NCBI GenBank assembly: GCA_016784195.1
Contig: JADHVE010000019.1
Location: forward strand, 1 to 21,342
Source: Candidatus Woesearchaeota archaeon
Lineage (GTDB): Archaea > Nanobdellota > Nanobdellia > Woesearchaeales > GW2011-AR4
Length of the DNA stretch: 21,342 nt
Direction of reading: 5' to 3'
Below the pieces are notes generated by a model. It did no database searches, had not been told where the DNA came from, and worked only from the letters and a program-made list of their open reading frames with translations. The stretch's first letter is position 1, and the number at the start of each line of letters is the position of its first letter. Below, in pieces: positions 14,981 to 21,295 of this stretch. The position numbers and the translations under genes are program-made.

Positions 14981-15064
14981 TTAGTAGTCATCCTTATCAG
15001 GATCATACTCATCATTATCATCGCCATCATCATTTTCTTTATCATATTCATCGTCGTATTTCAT
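14981..15064 (-). CDS. 27-residue acidic Asp/Tyr-rich peptide
   Basis: The ATG overlaps the stop codon of the DUF1611-like gene (ATGA), and ggagg lies 11 bases upstream, so translation is coupled to that gene. The product has 12 Asp, 3 Glu, 3 Lys and 4 Tyr in 27 residues (starts MKYDDEYDKEND). The repeated Asp clusters could bind divalent cations or polycations; this is speculation. It is the first of four charged micro-genes in the same transcript. Confidence 0.6.
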   Translation of the reverse strand: MKYDDEYDKENDDGDDNDEYDPDKDDY

Positions 15065-16125
15065 AGATTTACATTCCTCCGTACAGTTTTTCTAGATGTA
15101 AGTAAATTATTAAGTTCTTGAATATTAACACTTAAACTATCAAAAACAGGTAACTTTGTATATTCCTTTATTTCCAATACATGCAAAGGTGAACTAGAAC
15201 ATATGCCTGATAACGCATCAGGACTTAAATCAAATTTATCTTTTAATACTTTGATACCTCCAATCATGCCAAAAGCATCACTTGCACAAAAAATTAATTT
15301 GTGAATTCGTGATTTTACTTCATCTGATTTGAGAAGCATCTCTGTTTCTCTTTGATTAAGACCATCAGCAATTTCAACAACCCAAAAATTTTTCGGATTA
15401 TTTGCATGCTTTAAATCCAGAGTATTAAATATTTTTTCTACTTCCTTTTTTTCAATAAGATATGTAGAGGGGTAACCAAGATAACTAAAATCGGTTACTG
15501 GTTTAGCTCCAGCATCATTCATATGTAGAATATCTTTTAATCCAGAAGTGCCAGTAATCTTTGAACCTCTTACTTTAAATCCTGAACTTGATAAAGCCCA
15601 AACGCAAGCTGCAGCAGCTTTGCTTTTTCCACAATTCATAGAAGTGCCACAGACTAAAATCATTTTTGATCTTGGCTTTTTTGTAATCTCTTTATTTGGA
15701 ATAATGAGGGGATATGATTTTGTATTTATTTTGTTGCCATCCTCATCACAGACATAACCTAATATTGATATCCTAGTTGGGTCTATAACAAGAGAACTTT
15801 TCGTTTTTGCTATACCAATCATACCTGATCTGGATAATAAATCTACCTCCTTTAGATTTTTGGAGGGTACAATACCTTCATAAAAATCAGGAGCATATCT
15901 ATTACCAAATACGAATATTGCTTTTGAGCCATCCTGTATATCATGGATTCTTCCTTCTTTATTCTCTAATCGGAAATGCTGACCTATTCTTTCAATCTTA
16001 CCATATACTACATCACCTACTTGAGGTAATGAATTAGATTCTTTGTAGAATTTTAATTGTTTTTTTGAAATAGTCATAGCTGCACTTGGCAGAATTATAT
16101 CTTTTGGAATTTTCTTAAATGTCAT
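15061..16125 (-). CDS. P-loop NTPase, DUF1611-like
   Basis: This 354-residue cytosolic protein has an N-terminal domain (about 35-150) that is beta-rich (VGDVVYGKIERIGQH, KAIFVFGNRYAP). The C-terminal domain is a P-loop NTPase: Walker A GTSMNCGKS (160-168), then KVRGSKITGTSG (184-195), DAGAKPVTDFSYLG, and a Walker B-like strand FWVVEIADGLNQRET (247-261). This order recalls DUF1611 proteins and MobB/DTBS-type P-loop enzymes. One DUF1611 member has been described as a D-glutamate N-acetyltransferase, but I do not carry that function over. Its ATG overlaps the stop of the 56-residue gene before it, and its stop overlaps the start of the first acidic micro-gene. It therefore sits in a tightly coupled operon opposite the polyamine genes. 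Confidence 0.7.
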   Translation of the reverse strand: MTFKKIPKDIILPSAAMTISKKQLKFYKESNSLPQVGDVVYGKIERIGQHFRLENKEGRIHDIQDGSKAIFVFGNRYAPDFYEGIVPSKNLKEVDLLSRSGMIGIAKTKSSLVIDPTRISILGYVCDEDGNKINTKSYPLIIPNKEITKKPRSKMILVCGTSMNCGKSKAAAACVWALSSSGFKVRGSKITGTSGLKDILHMNDAGAKPVTDFSYLGYPSTYLIEKKEVEKIFNTLDLKHANNPKNFWVVEIADGLNQRETEMLLKSDEVKSRIHKLIFCASDAFGMIGGIKVLKDKFDLSPDALSGICSSSPLHVLEIKEYTKLPVFDSLSVNIQELNNLLTSRKTVRRNVNL

Positions 16126-16292
16126 TTTTCTCCTCTAATTAATTCATCTAATCTACTTTTTGCAGTACTAAGTTCTTTTTCTCGTCTGTCCTTGATCTCC
16201 TCATTCTTCAAGTTAGGGAGATCCCACTGTATTGCAGAAATTTTTCTCTTTAACTCTTGAATCTGATTTTGAGTAGAATTAGAACGTGTCAT
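16122..16292 (-). CDS. 56-residue coiled-coil protein
   Basis: This protein is predicted to be almost fully helical, with heptad-like spacing (IQELKRKISAIQWDL, then STAKSRLDELIRG). A single Trp lies at position 23. The site ggagag is 7 bases before the ATG, and the stop overlaps the DUF1611-like start (ATGA). It is probably a small dimeric or partner protein for the neighbouring NTPase or regulator. I know no named family. Confidence 0.65.
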   Translation of the reverse strand: MTRSNSTQNQIQELKRKISAIQWDLPNLKNEEIKDRREKELSTAKSRLDELIRGEK

Positions 16293-16328
16293 GGCAGCTC
16301 TCCGATTTTTTAGAATTTTTCTTCTTTT

Positions 16329-16745
16329 TTATCTCGATTCGAGACCGACAGCCTCGTCGATATCTTCTGCCACTTTTTGGATATCATCCAATGCGAGGTT
16401 TGCTTCTTTTCGAATTTCCTCGATTGTGTTTGCTAGGCTGTTCATTTTTAGTTCATATGCAGAACCTATTTTCACGACCAAACCAGATTTTATCAATCTT
16501 TTCAAGTGATAAATTACTGAACCCCTTGTTGGCTCAACTAATTTATTAAGCTCTTCGCTTGTCATTCCCTTTTTTTCCTTTGCAGATTTGATCAAGGCTC
16601 TTAGGATGACATACGCTGTTTTGTCTTGGTCTCTCGGAGTTATAAATCCCAGACTGCCACATACCCATTCAATATCCTTGTCTGTATCTTTTTCCGTCGA
16701 TTCTTTCAGCTTTTTGATATTGAATTGTCTTATGGATTTTTCCAT
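16329..16745 (-). CDS. Winged-helix transcription regulator with C-terminal helix
   Basis: This 138-residue protein starts at the ATG at 16745, which has a TATA box 26 bases upstream. A longer frame starting with TTG at 16817 would run across that promoter. Residues 42-100 form an ArsR/MarR-like winged helix: helix-turn-helix GMTSEELNKLVEPTRGSVIY, then HLKRLIKSGLV and a short wing ending YELK. Residues 104-135 are a charged helix suited to dimerisation or to contact with the 56-residue coiled-coil protein encoded next. It heads the minus-strand operon and faces the arginine decarboxylase operon across a 289-base control region, so it may regulate both directions. The ligand is unknown; arginine, agmatine or polyamine are obvious candidates. 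Confidence 0.75.
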   Translation of the reverse strand: MEKSIRQFNIKKLKESTEKDTDKDIEWVCGSLGFITPRDQDKTAYVILRALIKSAKEKKGMTSEELNKLVEPTRGSVIYHLKRLIKSGLVVKIGSAYELKMNSLANTIEEIRKEANLALDDIQKVAEDIDEAVGLESR

Positions 16746-16766
16746 AACTTGTTTAATACCTTGCCC

Positions 16767-16776
16767 ATATTTAAAT
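16767..16776 (-). promoter_or_regulatory. TATA-box for the regulator operon
   Basis: On the minus strand this reads atttaaatat, centred 26-27 bases before the ATG at 16745. The transcript is predicted to be leaderless. A further box lies upstream at about 16851-16858 but faces both ways. Confidence 0.55.
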
Positions 16777-16850
16777 GTTTCTAAAATAGTCAACTTAAGG
16801 TTGACATAAGAACCCAAATAAAAATAGTAAACTTTAAATAGGACTTGCTA

Positions 16851-16858
16851 TTTATAAA
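16851..16858 (+). promoter_or_regulatory. TATA-box for the polyamine operon
   Basis: The box tttataaa predicts a start near 16881 and a leader of about 150 bases before arginine decarboxylase, long for this window. A second box, tttaaata, lies at 16833-16840. The box is palindromic and could also act leftward. Confidence 0.45.
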
Positions 16859-16886
16859 GGCAATTGTCTAAAAAACTAAACGAGGA

Positions 16887-16970
16887 ATGGTATTTATCGT
16901 AATCAATAAAAGAAAATGTGCAAAAACAACAAACTTTCCAGATGTAGATTGTTCTATTGCCCTTATCTAA
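16887..16970 (+). CDS. Possible 27-codon leader ORF upstream of arginine decarboxylase
   Basis: An ATG lies about 6 bases after the predicted transcription start and opens a 27-codon frame (begins MVFIVINKRKCAKTT) ending 64 bases before the decarboxylase ATG. It has no ribosome binding site; a near-leaderless start is possible. It could be a regulatory leader peptide or a chance frame. I rate it as weak. Confidence 0.2.
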   Translation: MVFIVINKRKCAKTTNFPDVDCSIALI

Positions 16971-17034
16971 TTCTAAGTCTAAAAAACATACTTTTCCCGT
17001 TAAAAATTCTTCGAAAAACACCAGGAGGTAAAAA

Positions 17035-17631
17035 ATGAACTCTAAACACAAACGAGATAAAAATAGCTATGATCCTCAAAACTACAACAACCTTCTAATT
17101 GGTTGCAGGATCCCAAAAGATTTTTTCATAACAGAAGGTACAGGCGAAAGCAACATTACAATACATGCAGGTTCTTATCATCTTGCTTTGAAGAAAGCAG
17201 GAATAGAAATGTGCAATATTATGACATACTCATCAATTCTTCCAAGCATTGCCAACGAAATAAAAAAGCCAATTAAATTAACTCATGGCTCTGTAATGGA
17301 AACAATCATGGCAGTGTCTGATGCAGAAAAGGGAAAAAGAGCAACAGTAGGAATAATATTTGGATGGTTGTTTGACAAAAAAACAGGCGAAAAATACGGA
17401 GGATTAGTCTGTGAATATAATGGTGGTCTTGCAGAGACAAAAGCAAGAAGCCAACTGAAAGAAAGCTTAAATGAACTTTACGTTAATGGTTTCTCAAAAA
17501 AGTATGACCTCAAAAAAACAACTCTTATCTCCAAAAGCCTTGTTCCAAAAAAGAAATATGGAACAGCATTAGTTGCTCTATGCTTTACCAATTACATTTT
17601 TCCACACATAAAAACAGGAGAAAGTAAATGA
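17035..17631 (+). CDS. pdaD: Pyruvoyl-dependent arginine decarboxylase
   Basis: This 198-residue proenzyme converts arginine to agmatine. The self-cleavage site is in MTYSSILPS: cleavage between Ser66 and Ser67 would leave a beta chain (1-66) and a pyruvoyl-capped alpha chain (67-198). The conserved GSVMETIMA segment carries the probable catalytic Glu. The C-terminal half has the usual ATVGIIFGWLFD and GGLVCEYNGG strands. The N-terminal 20 residues are Asn/Lys-rich and poorly conserved. A strong ribosome site, aggaggt (17023-17029), lies 5 bases before the ATG. The stop overlaps the agmatinase start (ATGA), which places it first in the polyamine operon. Confidence 0.92.
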   Translation: MNSKHKRDKNSYDPQNYNNLLIGCRIPKDFFITEGTGESNITIHAGSYHLALKKAGIEMCNIMTYSSILPSIANEIKKPIKLTHGSVMETIMAVSDAEKGKRATVGIIFGWLFDKKTGEKYGGLVCEYNGGLAETKARSQLKESLNELYVNGFSKKYDLKKTTLISKSLVPKKKYGTALVALCFTNYIFPHIKTGESK

Positions 17632-18494
17632 AAAAAGAAAACAACTTTGGAGATTTGCCAAAACAATACTCTAATGAGAAAGACTCCAAAATAGTCATAA
17701 TCCCAGTTCATTATGATAAAACCAGCACGTGGATTAAAGGAGCAGACAAAGGACCTAAAGCTTTGATAGAAGCATCTGCTAACATGGAACTTTATGACAT
17801 AGAGACAGACTCAGAAGCCTACAAGCAAGGCATATTTACAGACACTCCAATCTCAGAGAGCAACACTCCCGAGGATATGATTGATGAAGTAAGCAATAAA
17901 GTTAAGCAGCACTTGGATAATGATAAATTTGTAATCACAATTGGAGGAGAGCACTCTGTTAGCATTGGTACTCTAAAAGAGCATGCAAAGAAATATGATG
18001 ATTTGTGCGTGCTGCAGCTTGATGCTCATGCAGATTTAAGAAATGAGTATGAAGGTTCTAAGAATAATCATGCTTGCGTCATGTCTCGAGCAAAAGAGAC
18101 ATGCAAAGTTATTCAAGTAGGTATCAGAAGCATGGATGTTTCTGAAAAAGAAAACAACGATCCTGACAATATTTTTTTCGCTCACACAATCCATGATAAT
18201 AAAGAATGGTTTGATAAAGCAATATCAAGACTAAATAAAAATGTGTATATTACAGTAGATTTGGATGTTTTTGATCCTTCAATTATGCCTTCTACAGGGA
18301 CTCCAGAGCCAGGAGGGTTGTTATGGTATGATGCAATTAGTTTCTTGAAAAAAGTTATTGAAGAAAGAAATGTTGTAGGTTTTGATGTTGTTGAATTATG
18401 CCCTAACAAGTATAATAAAAGTCCTGATTTTTTAGTAGCTAAACTGATTTACAAATTGCTTAGCTATATTTTCTCTAAGGGGGGTAAAAAATGA
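17628..18494 (+). CDS. speB: Agmatinase-family ureohydrolase
   Basis: This 288-residue Mn-dependent ureohydrolase would hydrolyse agmatine to putrescine and urea, or act on an agmatine-like group. The metal-binding motifs are complete: GGEHS (106-110, His109), DAHAD (132-136) and DLDVFDPS (211-218). The substrate-side PEPGGL (226-231) and a late Glu in FDVVELCP (252-259) also fit the family. The N-terminus KTSTWIKGADKGPKALIEAS is typical of SpeB-like proteins. Both ends overlap neighbouring genes by four bases. In archaea, homologues also process aminopropylagmatine or agmatine-modified aIF5A, so the true substrate could be any of these. Confidence 0.9.
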   Translation: MKKENNFGDLPKQYSNEKDSKIVIIPVHYDKTSTWIKGADKGPKALIEASANMELYDIETDSEAYKQGIFTDTPISESNTPEDMIDEVSNKVKQHLDNDKFVITIGGEHSVSIGTLKEHAKKYDDLCVLQLDAHADLRNEYEGSKNNHACVMSRAKETCKVIQVGIRSMDVSEKENNDPDNIFFAHTIHDNKEWFDKAISRLNKNVYITVDLDVFDPSIMPSTGTPEPGGLLWYDAISFLKKVIEERNVVGFDVVELCPNKYNKSPDFLVAKLIYKLLSYIFSKGGKK

Positions 18495-19507
18495 AAAAGA
18501 AAGAATTATTGAAAGAAACTGTTAAACATATTGATATCAAGTCTTTTGATTCAACCAAAATAATTGATTCTATGAAAGACATGTCTTTTAGTAGCAGAGA
18601 AATTGCACGAGCTTCTGAAATTCTCAAGAAAATGATTGACGACAAAGATTGCACAGTTATCTTAACTCTTGCTGGAAGCACAAGTGCTGCAGGATGCATG
18701 CAAGTGTATGTAGATATGGTTAAAAATAAGATGGTAGACGCTATTGTTGCTACAGGTGCTTCAATTGTTGACATGGATTTTTTTGAAGCATTAGGATTCA
18801 AGCATTACAAGGGAAGCCAATTTGTCGATGACAAAAAGCTTAGAGAAAATTATATTGATCGAATTTACGACACCTTTATTGATGAAGAAGAACTGCAGAA
18901 GTGCGATGATACCATCAAGAAAATTGCTGACAAATTAGAACCAAGACCTTATTCCTCAAGAGAATTTATCAAATACATGGGCAACCACTTAACACAGCAC
19001 TCAAAAAAGAAAGATTCATTGGTTCAAGCAGCATTTGAAAATAATGTACCTATTTTTTGCCCAGCATTTTCAGACTCAAGTGCAGGTTTTGGGTTAGTAA
19101 AGCACCAGGTTGAAAATAAGGATAAACATGTTTCAATAGATTCAGTCAAAGACTTTAGAGAATTAACCGAGATTAAGATGAAGGCAAAAACAACAGGATT
19201 ATTCATAATTGGAGGTGGAGTTCCAAAAAACTTCGCTCAAGATACTGTTGTATGTGCAGAGGTTCTTGGAAAAGAAGTATCAATGCACAAATATGCTGTG
19301 CAGATAACTGTTGCTGATGTTAGAGATGGAGCTTGCTCCAGTTCAACACTTAAGGAAGCATCTTCATGGGGAAAAGTAGATACTGTATATGAGCAAATGG
19401 TTTATGCAGAGGCTACTAGCGTATTGCCTTTGATAATAAGCTATGTGTATCATAATTCAGAGTGGAAGAAAAGAGAACCCCAAGAATGGAGCAAGATTTA
19501 CGGGTAA
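18491..19507 (+). CDS. dys: Deoxyhypusine synthase
   Basis: This 338-residue NAD-dependent enzyme transfers an aminobutyl group to a lysine of aIF5A. The conserved segments are present: LTLAGSTSAAG (58-68), VATGASIVDMDFFEALG (86-102), HYKGSQFVDDKKLRENYIDR, PYSSREFIKYMGNHL (153-167), NVPIFCPAFSDSSAGFGL and FIIGGGVPKNF. The catalytic lysine is K295 in EASSWGKVD, matching the family's EAVSWGKI. This supports a true deoxyhypusine synthase rather than a homospermidine synthase, although the two are hard to separate. Its start overlaps the agmatinase stop. Placement directly after agmatine- and putrescine-forming enzymes suggests the operon exists mainly to supply hypusination. No aIF5A gene lies in the window. 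Confidence 0.88.
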   Translation: MKKKELLKETVKHIDIKSFDSTKIIDSMKDMSFSSREIARASEILKKMIDDKDCTVILTLAGSTSAAGCMQVYVDMVKNKMVDAIVATGASIVDMDFFEALGFKHYKGSQFVDDKKLRENYIDRIYDTFIDEEELQKCDDTIKKIADKLEPRPYSSREFIKYMGNHLTQHSKKKDSLVQAAFENNVPIFCPAFSDSSAGFGLVKHQVENKDKHVSIDSVKDFRELTEIKMKAKTTGLFIIGGGVPKNFAQDTVVCAEVLGKEVSMHKYAVQITVADVRDGACSSSTLKEASSWGKVDTVYEQMVYAEATSVLPLIISYVYHNSEWKKREPQEWSKIYG

Positions 19508-19547
19508 AAAATAAATCTATTCCCACCAATTTAATTGAGGTGAACTT

Positions 19548-19673
19548 ATGAAAAATAAATGTCCTTATTGCAGCACGTTAATTGAGCATGATGGAGAAGA
19601 TAATTATGTTCAATGCCCATTTTGCGGTAAAGTAAGCAAGTATGAATCAAAAAAATTAGAGCCATCAGAATAG
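19548..19673 (+). CDS. 41-residue zinc-ribbon protein
   Basis: CPYC (5-8) and CPFC (23-26) form a compact zinc ribbon, followed by a basic tail (GKVSKYESKKLEPSE). A gaggtga site lies about 5 bases before the ATG. It is the fourth gene of the polyamine operon, 40 bases after deoxyhypusine synthase. The function is unknown. Confidence 0.7.
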   Translation: MKNKCPYCSTLIEHDGEDNYVQCPFCGKVSKYESKKLEPSE

Positions 19674-19683
19674 AGGTGAAAAA

Positions 19684-19806
19684 ATGTCCAAGAAAAAATT
19701 AAGTCTAAAACAAATAATGAAACAAATAGATTCAAAGCCAGAAGAAGTAACTTTTAAGATTCTTTCTGAAAATGAAATCAAAAAAATTATGTCTCCTTTA
19801 ATATAA
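19684..19806 (+). CDS. 40-residue hypothetical protein
   Basis: This small charged protein begins MSKKKLSLKQIMKQIDSKPE and ends with the helix NEIKKIMSPLI. A gaggtga site overlaps the previous stop region and lies about 5 bases before the ATG, so translation is coupled. It is the last gene before the hairpin at 19811. I recognise no family. Confidence 0.6.
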   Translation: MSKKKLSLKQIMKQIDSKPEEVTFKILSENEIKKIMSPLI

Positions 19807-19810
19807 AAAT

Positions 19811-19849
19811 AAAGGATTGAGAGTTTTCTTGCCCCTTTACTCAACCTTT
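19811..19849 (+). terminator. Hairpin at the end of the polyamine operon
   Basis: The arms aaagg-a-ttgag and ctcaaccttt pair over 10 bp with one bulged A. The loop contains the boundary element agttttcttgcccctt. A T-rich stretch (attcttttta) follows. Confidence 0.55.
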
Positions 19850-19920
19850 CATTCTTTTTATCAAATTGAAGAATCAGAATTTACATTAAGTTTAGTATTG
19901 AATAACACTTCTTGCCCCTT
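19822..19920 (-). repeat. Right boundary of the central module
   Basis: The inner element agttttcttgcccctt (19822-19837) and outer element acacttcttgcccctt (19905-19920) mirror the left boundary at 14476-14550. Read in the direction of transcription, both divergent operons therefore end with the same two elements in the same order. Confidence 0.75.
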
Positions 19921-19987
19921 CCGTTTTTTTAGAGAATTCCCGTTTTTATTGTATTTAGAAACTTAAATTTAATTGTAACTAACATCG

Positions 19988-20059
19988 GGATTTAGAGAAG
20001 TTTTTGCGAAGCAAAAATTTGGGTGGAAGAAACTGCAAGTTTCTGGAACCTCTAAATCC
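19988..20059 (+). ncRNA. Predicted three-way-junction structure in spacer
   Basis: The outer stem ggatttagag (19988-19997) with ctctaaatcc (20050-20059) is a perfect 10 bp. Inside, arm 1 is aagtttttgc-gaa-gcaaaaattt (10 bp, one G-T pair, 19998-20020). Arm 2 is agaaact-gca-agtttct (7 bp perfect, 20028-20044). The joining strands are gggtgga and ggaac. Transcription has not been shown; it could act as DNA or RNA. Confidence 0.5.
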
Positions 20060-20086
20060 TTGTTATATTCCCCGTAGGGCTGAAAT

Positions 20087-20120
20087 TTAGTGCAACGATG
20101 CCGAAGGCAAAATTTTAGAG
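20087..20120 (+). repeat. Dispersed 33/34-base repeat, copy 2
   Basis: This matches 7811-7843. It contains the hairpin tgcc-gaa-ggca (20099-20109), and flanking aaattt segments can pair outside it. Another hairpin, ccc-gta-ggg, lies just upstream near 20071-20079. Confidence 0.7.
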
Positions 20121-20185
20121 TTTTACATTTAAGAACATATATTAAATTTCGACCGAAGGGAGTCAATAATTAAAAAGAAAGCCCC
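20121..20185 (+). repeat. Left inverted repeat of the GNAT/zinc-ribbon cassette, split by insert
   Basis: The halves ttttacatttaagaaca (20121-20137) and aaaaagaaagcccc (20172-20185) are exact inverses of the contiguous right copy at 21296-21326. The 34-base insert between them contains cgaccgaagggag. Read on the minus strand, the inner half gives ggggctttcttttt, a likely terminator for the operon. Confidence 0.8.
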
Positions 20186-20222
20186 TTTTAAAAGTATAGG
20201 TTTATTCAAAAAACTTAATTTA

Positions 20223-20486
20223 TTATTTATTCCATCTTTCTAATTTTGGAATTCCACGAGTAAATACCCATGCAATAAATTTTGGCATCCCTTGTTCTTT
20301 CATTTTCTCAATACAAAAAGATTGCATTTTTTGTGGAGTATCAATTTCTGGACTGGTAAATTTTCCTTTTTGATAACAATAAGAGCAGTATTTCATACTT
20401 TTTGAACCATCTTTTTCTGTTCCTCCTTTTTGAGGATCTTGTTTGAATGGCATTCCGCAACTTTGACAAAATTTGTATGTTTTCAT
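20223..20486 (-). CDS. Putative zinc-ribbon domain protein (CQSCGMP type)
   Basis: This 87-residue protein matches the pattern of the putative zinc-ribbon family with an N-terminal FCQSCGMP (7-14), a GTEKDGSKSMKYCSYCYQKGKF block with the second CxxC pair, and a C-terminal helical part (PQKMQSFCIEKMKEQG). The length is typical for the family. It lies two bases after the stop of the GNAT gene, so the two form an operon. The molecular role of the family is unknown; it is often found beside acetyltransferases and small regulatory proteins. Confidence 0.8.
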   Translation of the reverse strand: MKTYKFCQSCGMPFKQDPQKGGTEKDGSKSMKYCSYCYQKGKFTSPEIDTPQKMQSFCIEKMKEQGMPKFIAWVFTRGIPKLERWNK

Positions 20487-20488
20487 CT

Positions 20489-21256
20489 TTATTTAACCTC
20501 TTCAATAAATTTTTCAAACTTTTTTTCGGGCATTAGTTCGTGTGTTTTAAATTCTCCATTATAATAAATTCCGAGTGTTCCAAAAGGACTTCCTTTCGTT
20601 TGAGCTTCTTTATAATTTTTTAGATGAATTACTTCACAAGGTATCTTTTTATTCTTACAAATATTTGATAATAAATTAACATATTCTTCCATAAATGGGC
20701 ATTGATTTGAATAAACAAAAGTGAATCCTTTTTTGTTATCGCAAGTTCCTTGTTTTGTATTTTTTGTAAATTCGGGATTTTTTGCATTCTTATTAAATTT
20801 CAAAACAAGAAGTTCAAAATATGGAGGGGCTGAATCTACTACTTCAAAACCATGATATTCATAGAATTTTTTATCTGTTAAAAATGGTTTTACTTTTGTG
20901 CTACTAACCACAGCAATTCCATCCATGTTTTGTTTTTTTGTATCTTTAATACATTCATTTAATAATTCTGTTGAAATTCCTTGTCCTTTAAATTTTCCAG
21001 AAACCCACAAACAATTAATTACCATATAATTCTTTCCTATGATTGGTTTCCAAACTTTTTCAATAGGCATATACTCAATAAAAATTTTCCCTCTATCATT
21101 TAATCTTTTGAAAACTAAACCATCATTAAATCGTTCTTTTAACCATTCTTTTTTAGTTATTGCTCTACTTTGATTAGCTTTATCATTCCCAATTGCACAA
21201 CAGATATGCTCTTGGTCAATATTGTTTTTATTAATAGATATGATTTTTGATACCAT
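20489..21256 (-). CDS. GNAT acetyltransferase with YoaP-like C-terminal domain
   Basis: This 255-residue protein opens with a segment typical of YoaP-like proteins (CCAIGNDKANQSRAITKKEW). The GNAT core follows, with the acetyl-CoA loop GKFKGQGISTELL at about 87-99 and the KKFYEYHGFEVV strand-helix. From about residue 175 comes a YoaP-like domain (GFTFVYSNQCPFMEEYVNLL, then PFGTLGIYYNGEF), which has a thioredoxin-like look with one Cys in NQCPF. The predicted activity is N-acetylation of an unknown small molecule or protein. It has a leaderless start with a TATA box 27 bases upstream, and it is first in an operon with the zinc-ribbon gene. The pair lies inside a specific inverted repeat. Confidence 0.8.
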   Translation of the reverse strand: MVSKIISINKNNIDQEHICCAIGNDKANQSRAITKKEWLKERFNDGLVFKRLNDRGKIFIEYMPIEKVWKPIIGKNYMVINCLWVSGKFKGQGISTELLNECIKDTKKQNMDGIAVVSSTKVKPFLTDKKFYEYHGFEVVDSAPPYFELLVLKFNKNAKNPEFTKNTKQGTCDNKKGFTFVYSNQCPFMEEYVNLLSNICKNKKIPCEVIHLKNYKEAQTKGSPFGTLGIYYNGEFKTHELMPEKKFEKFIEEVK

Positions 21257-21278
21257 ATTATTATAGTAAACATAGTGA

Positions 21279-21287
21279 TATATAAAT
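21279..21287 (-). promoter_or_regulatory. TATA-box for the GNAT operon
   Basis: On the minus strand this reads atttatata, centred 27 bases before the ATG at 21256. It fits a leaderless start. Confidence 0.6.
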
Positions 21288-21295
21288 GTTTTTAG

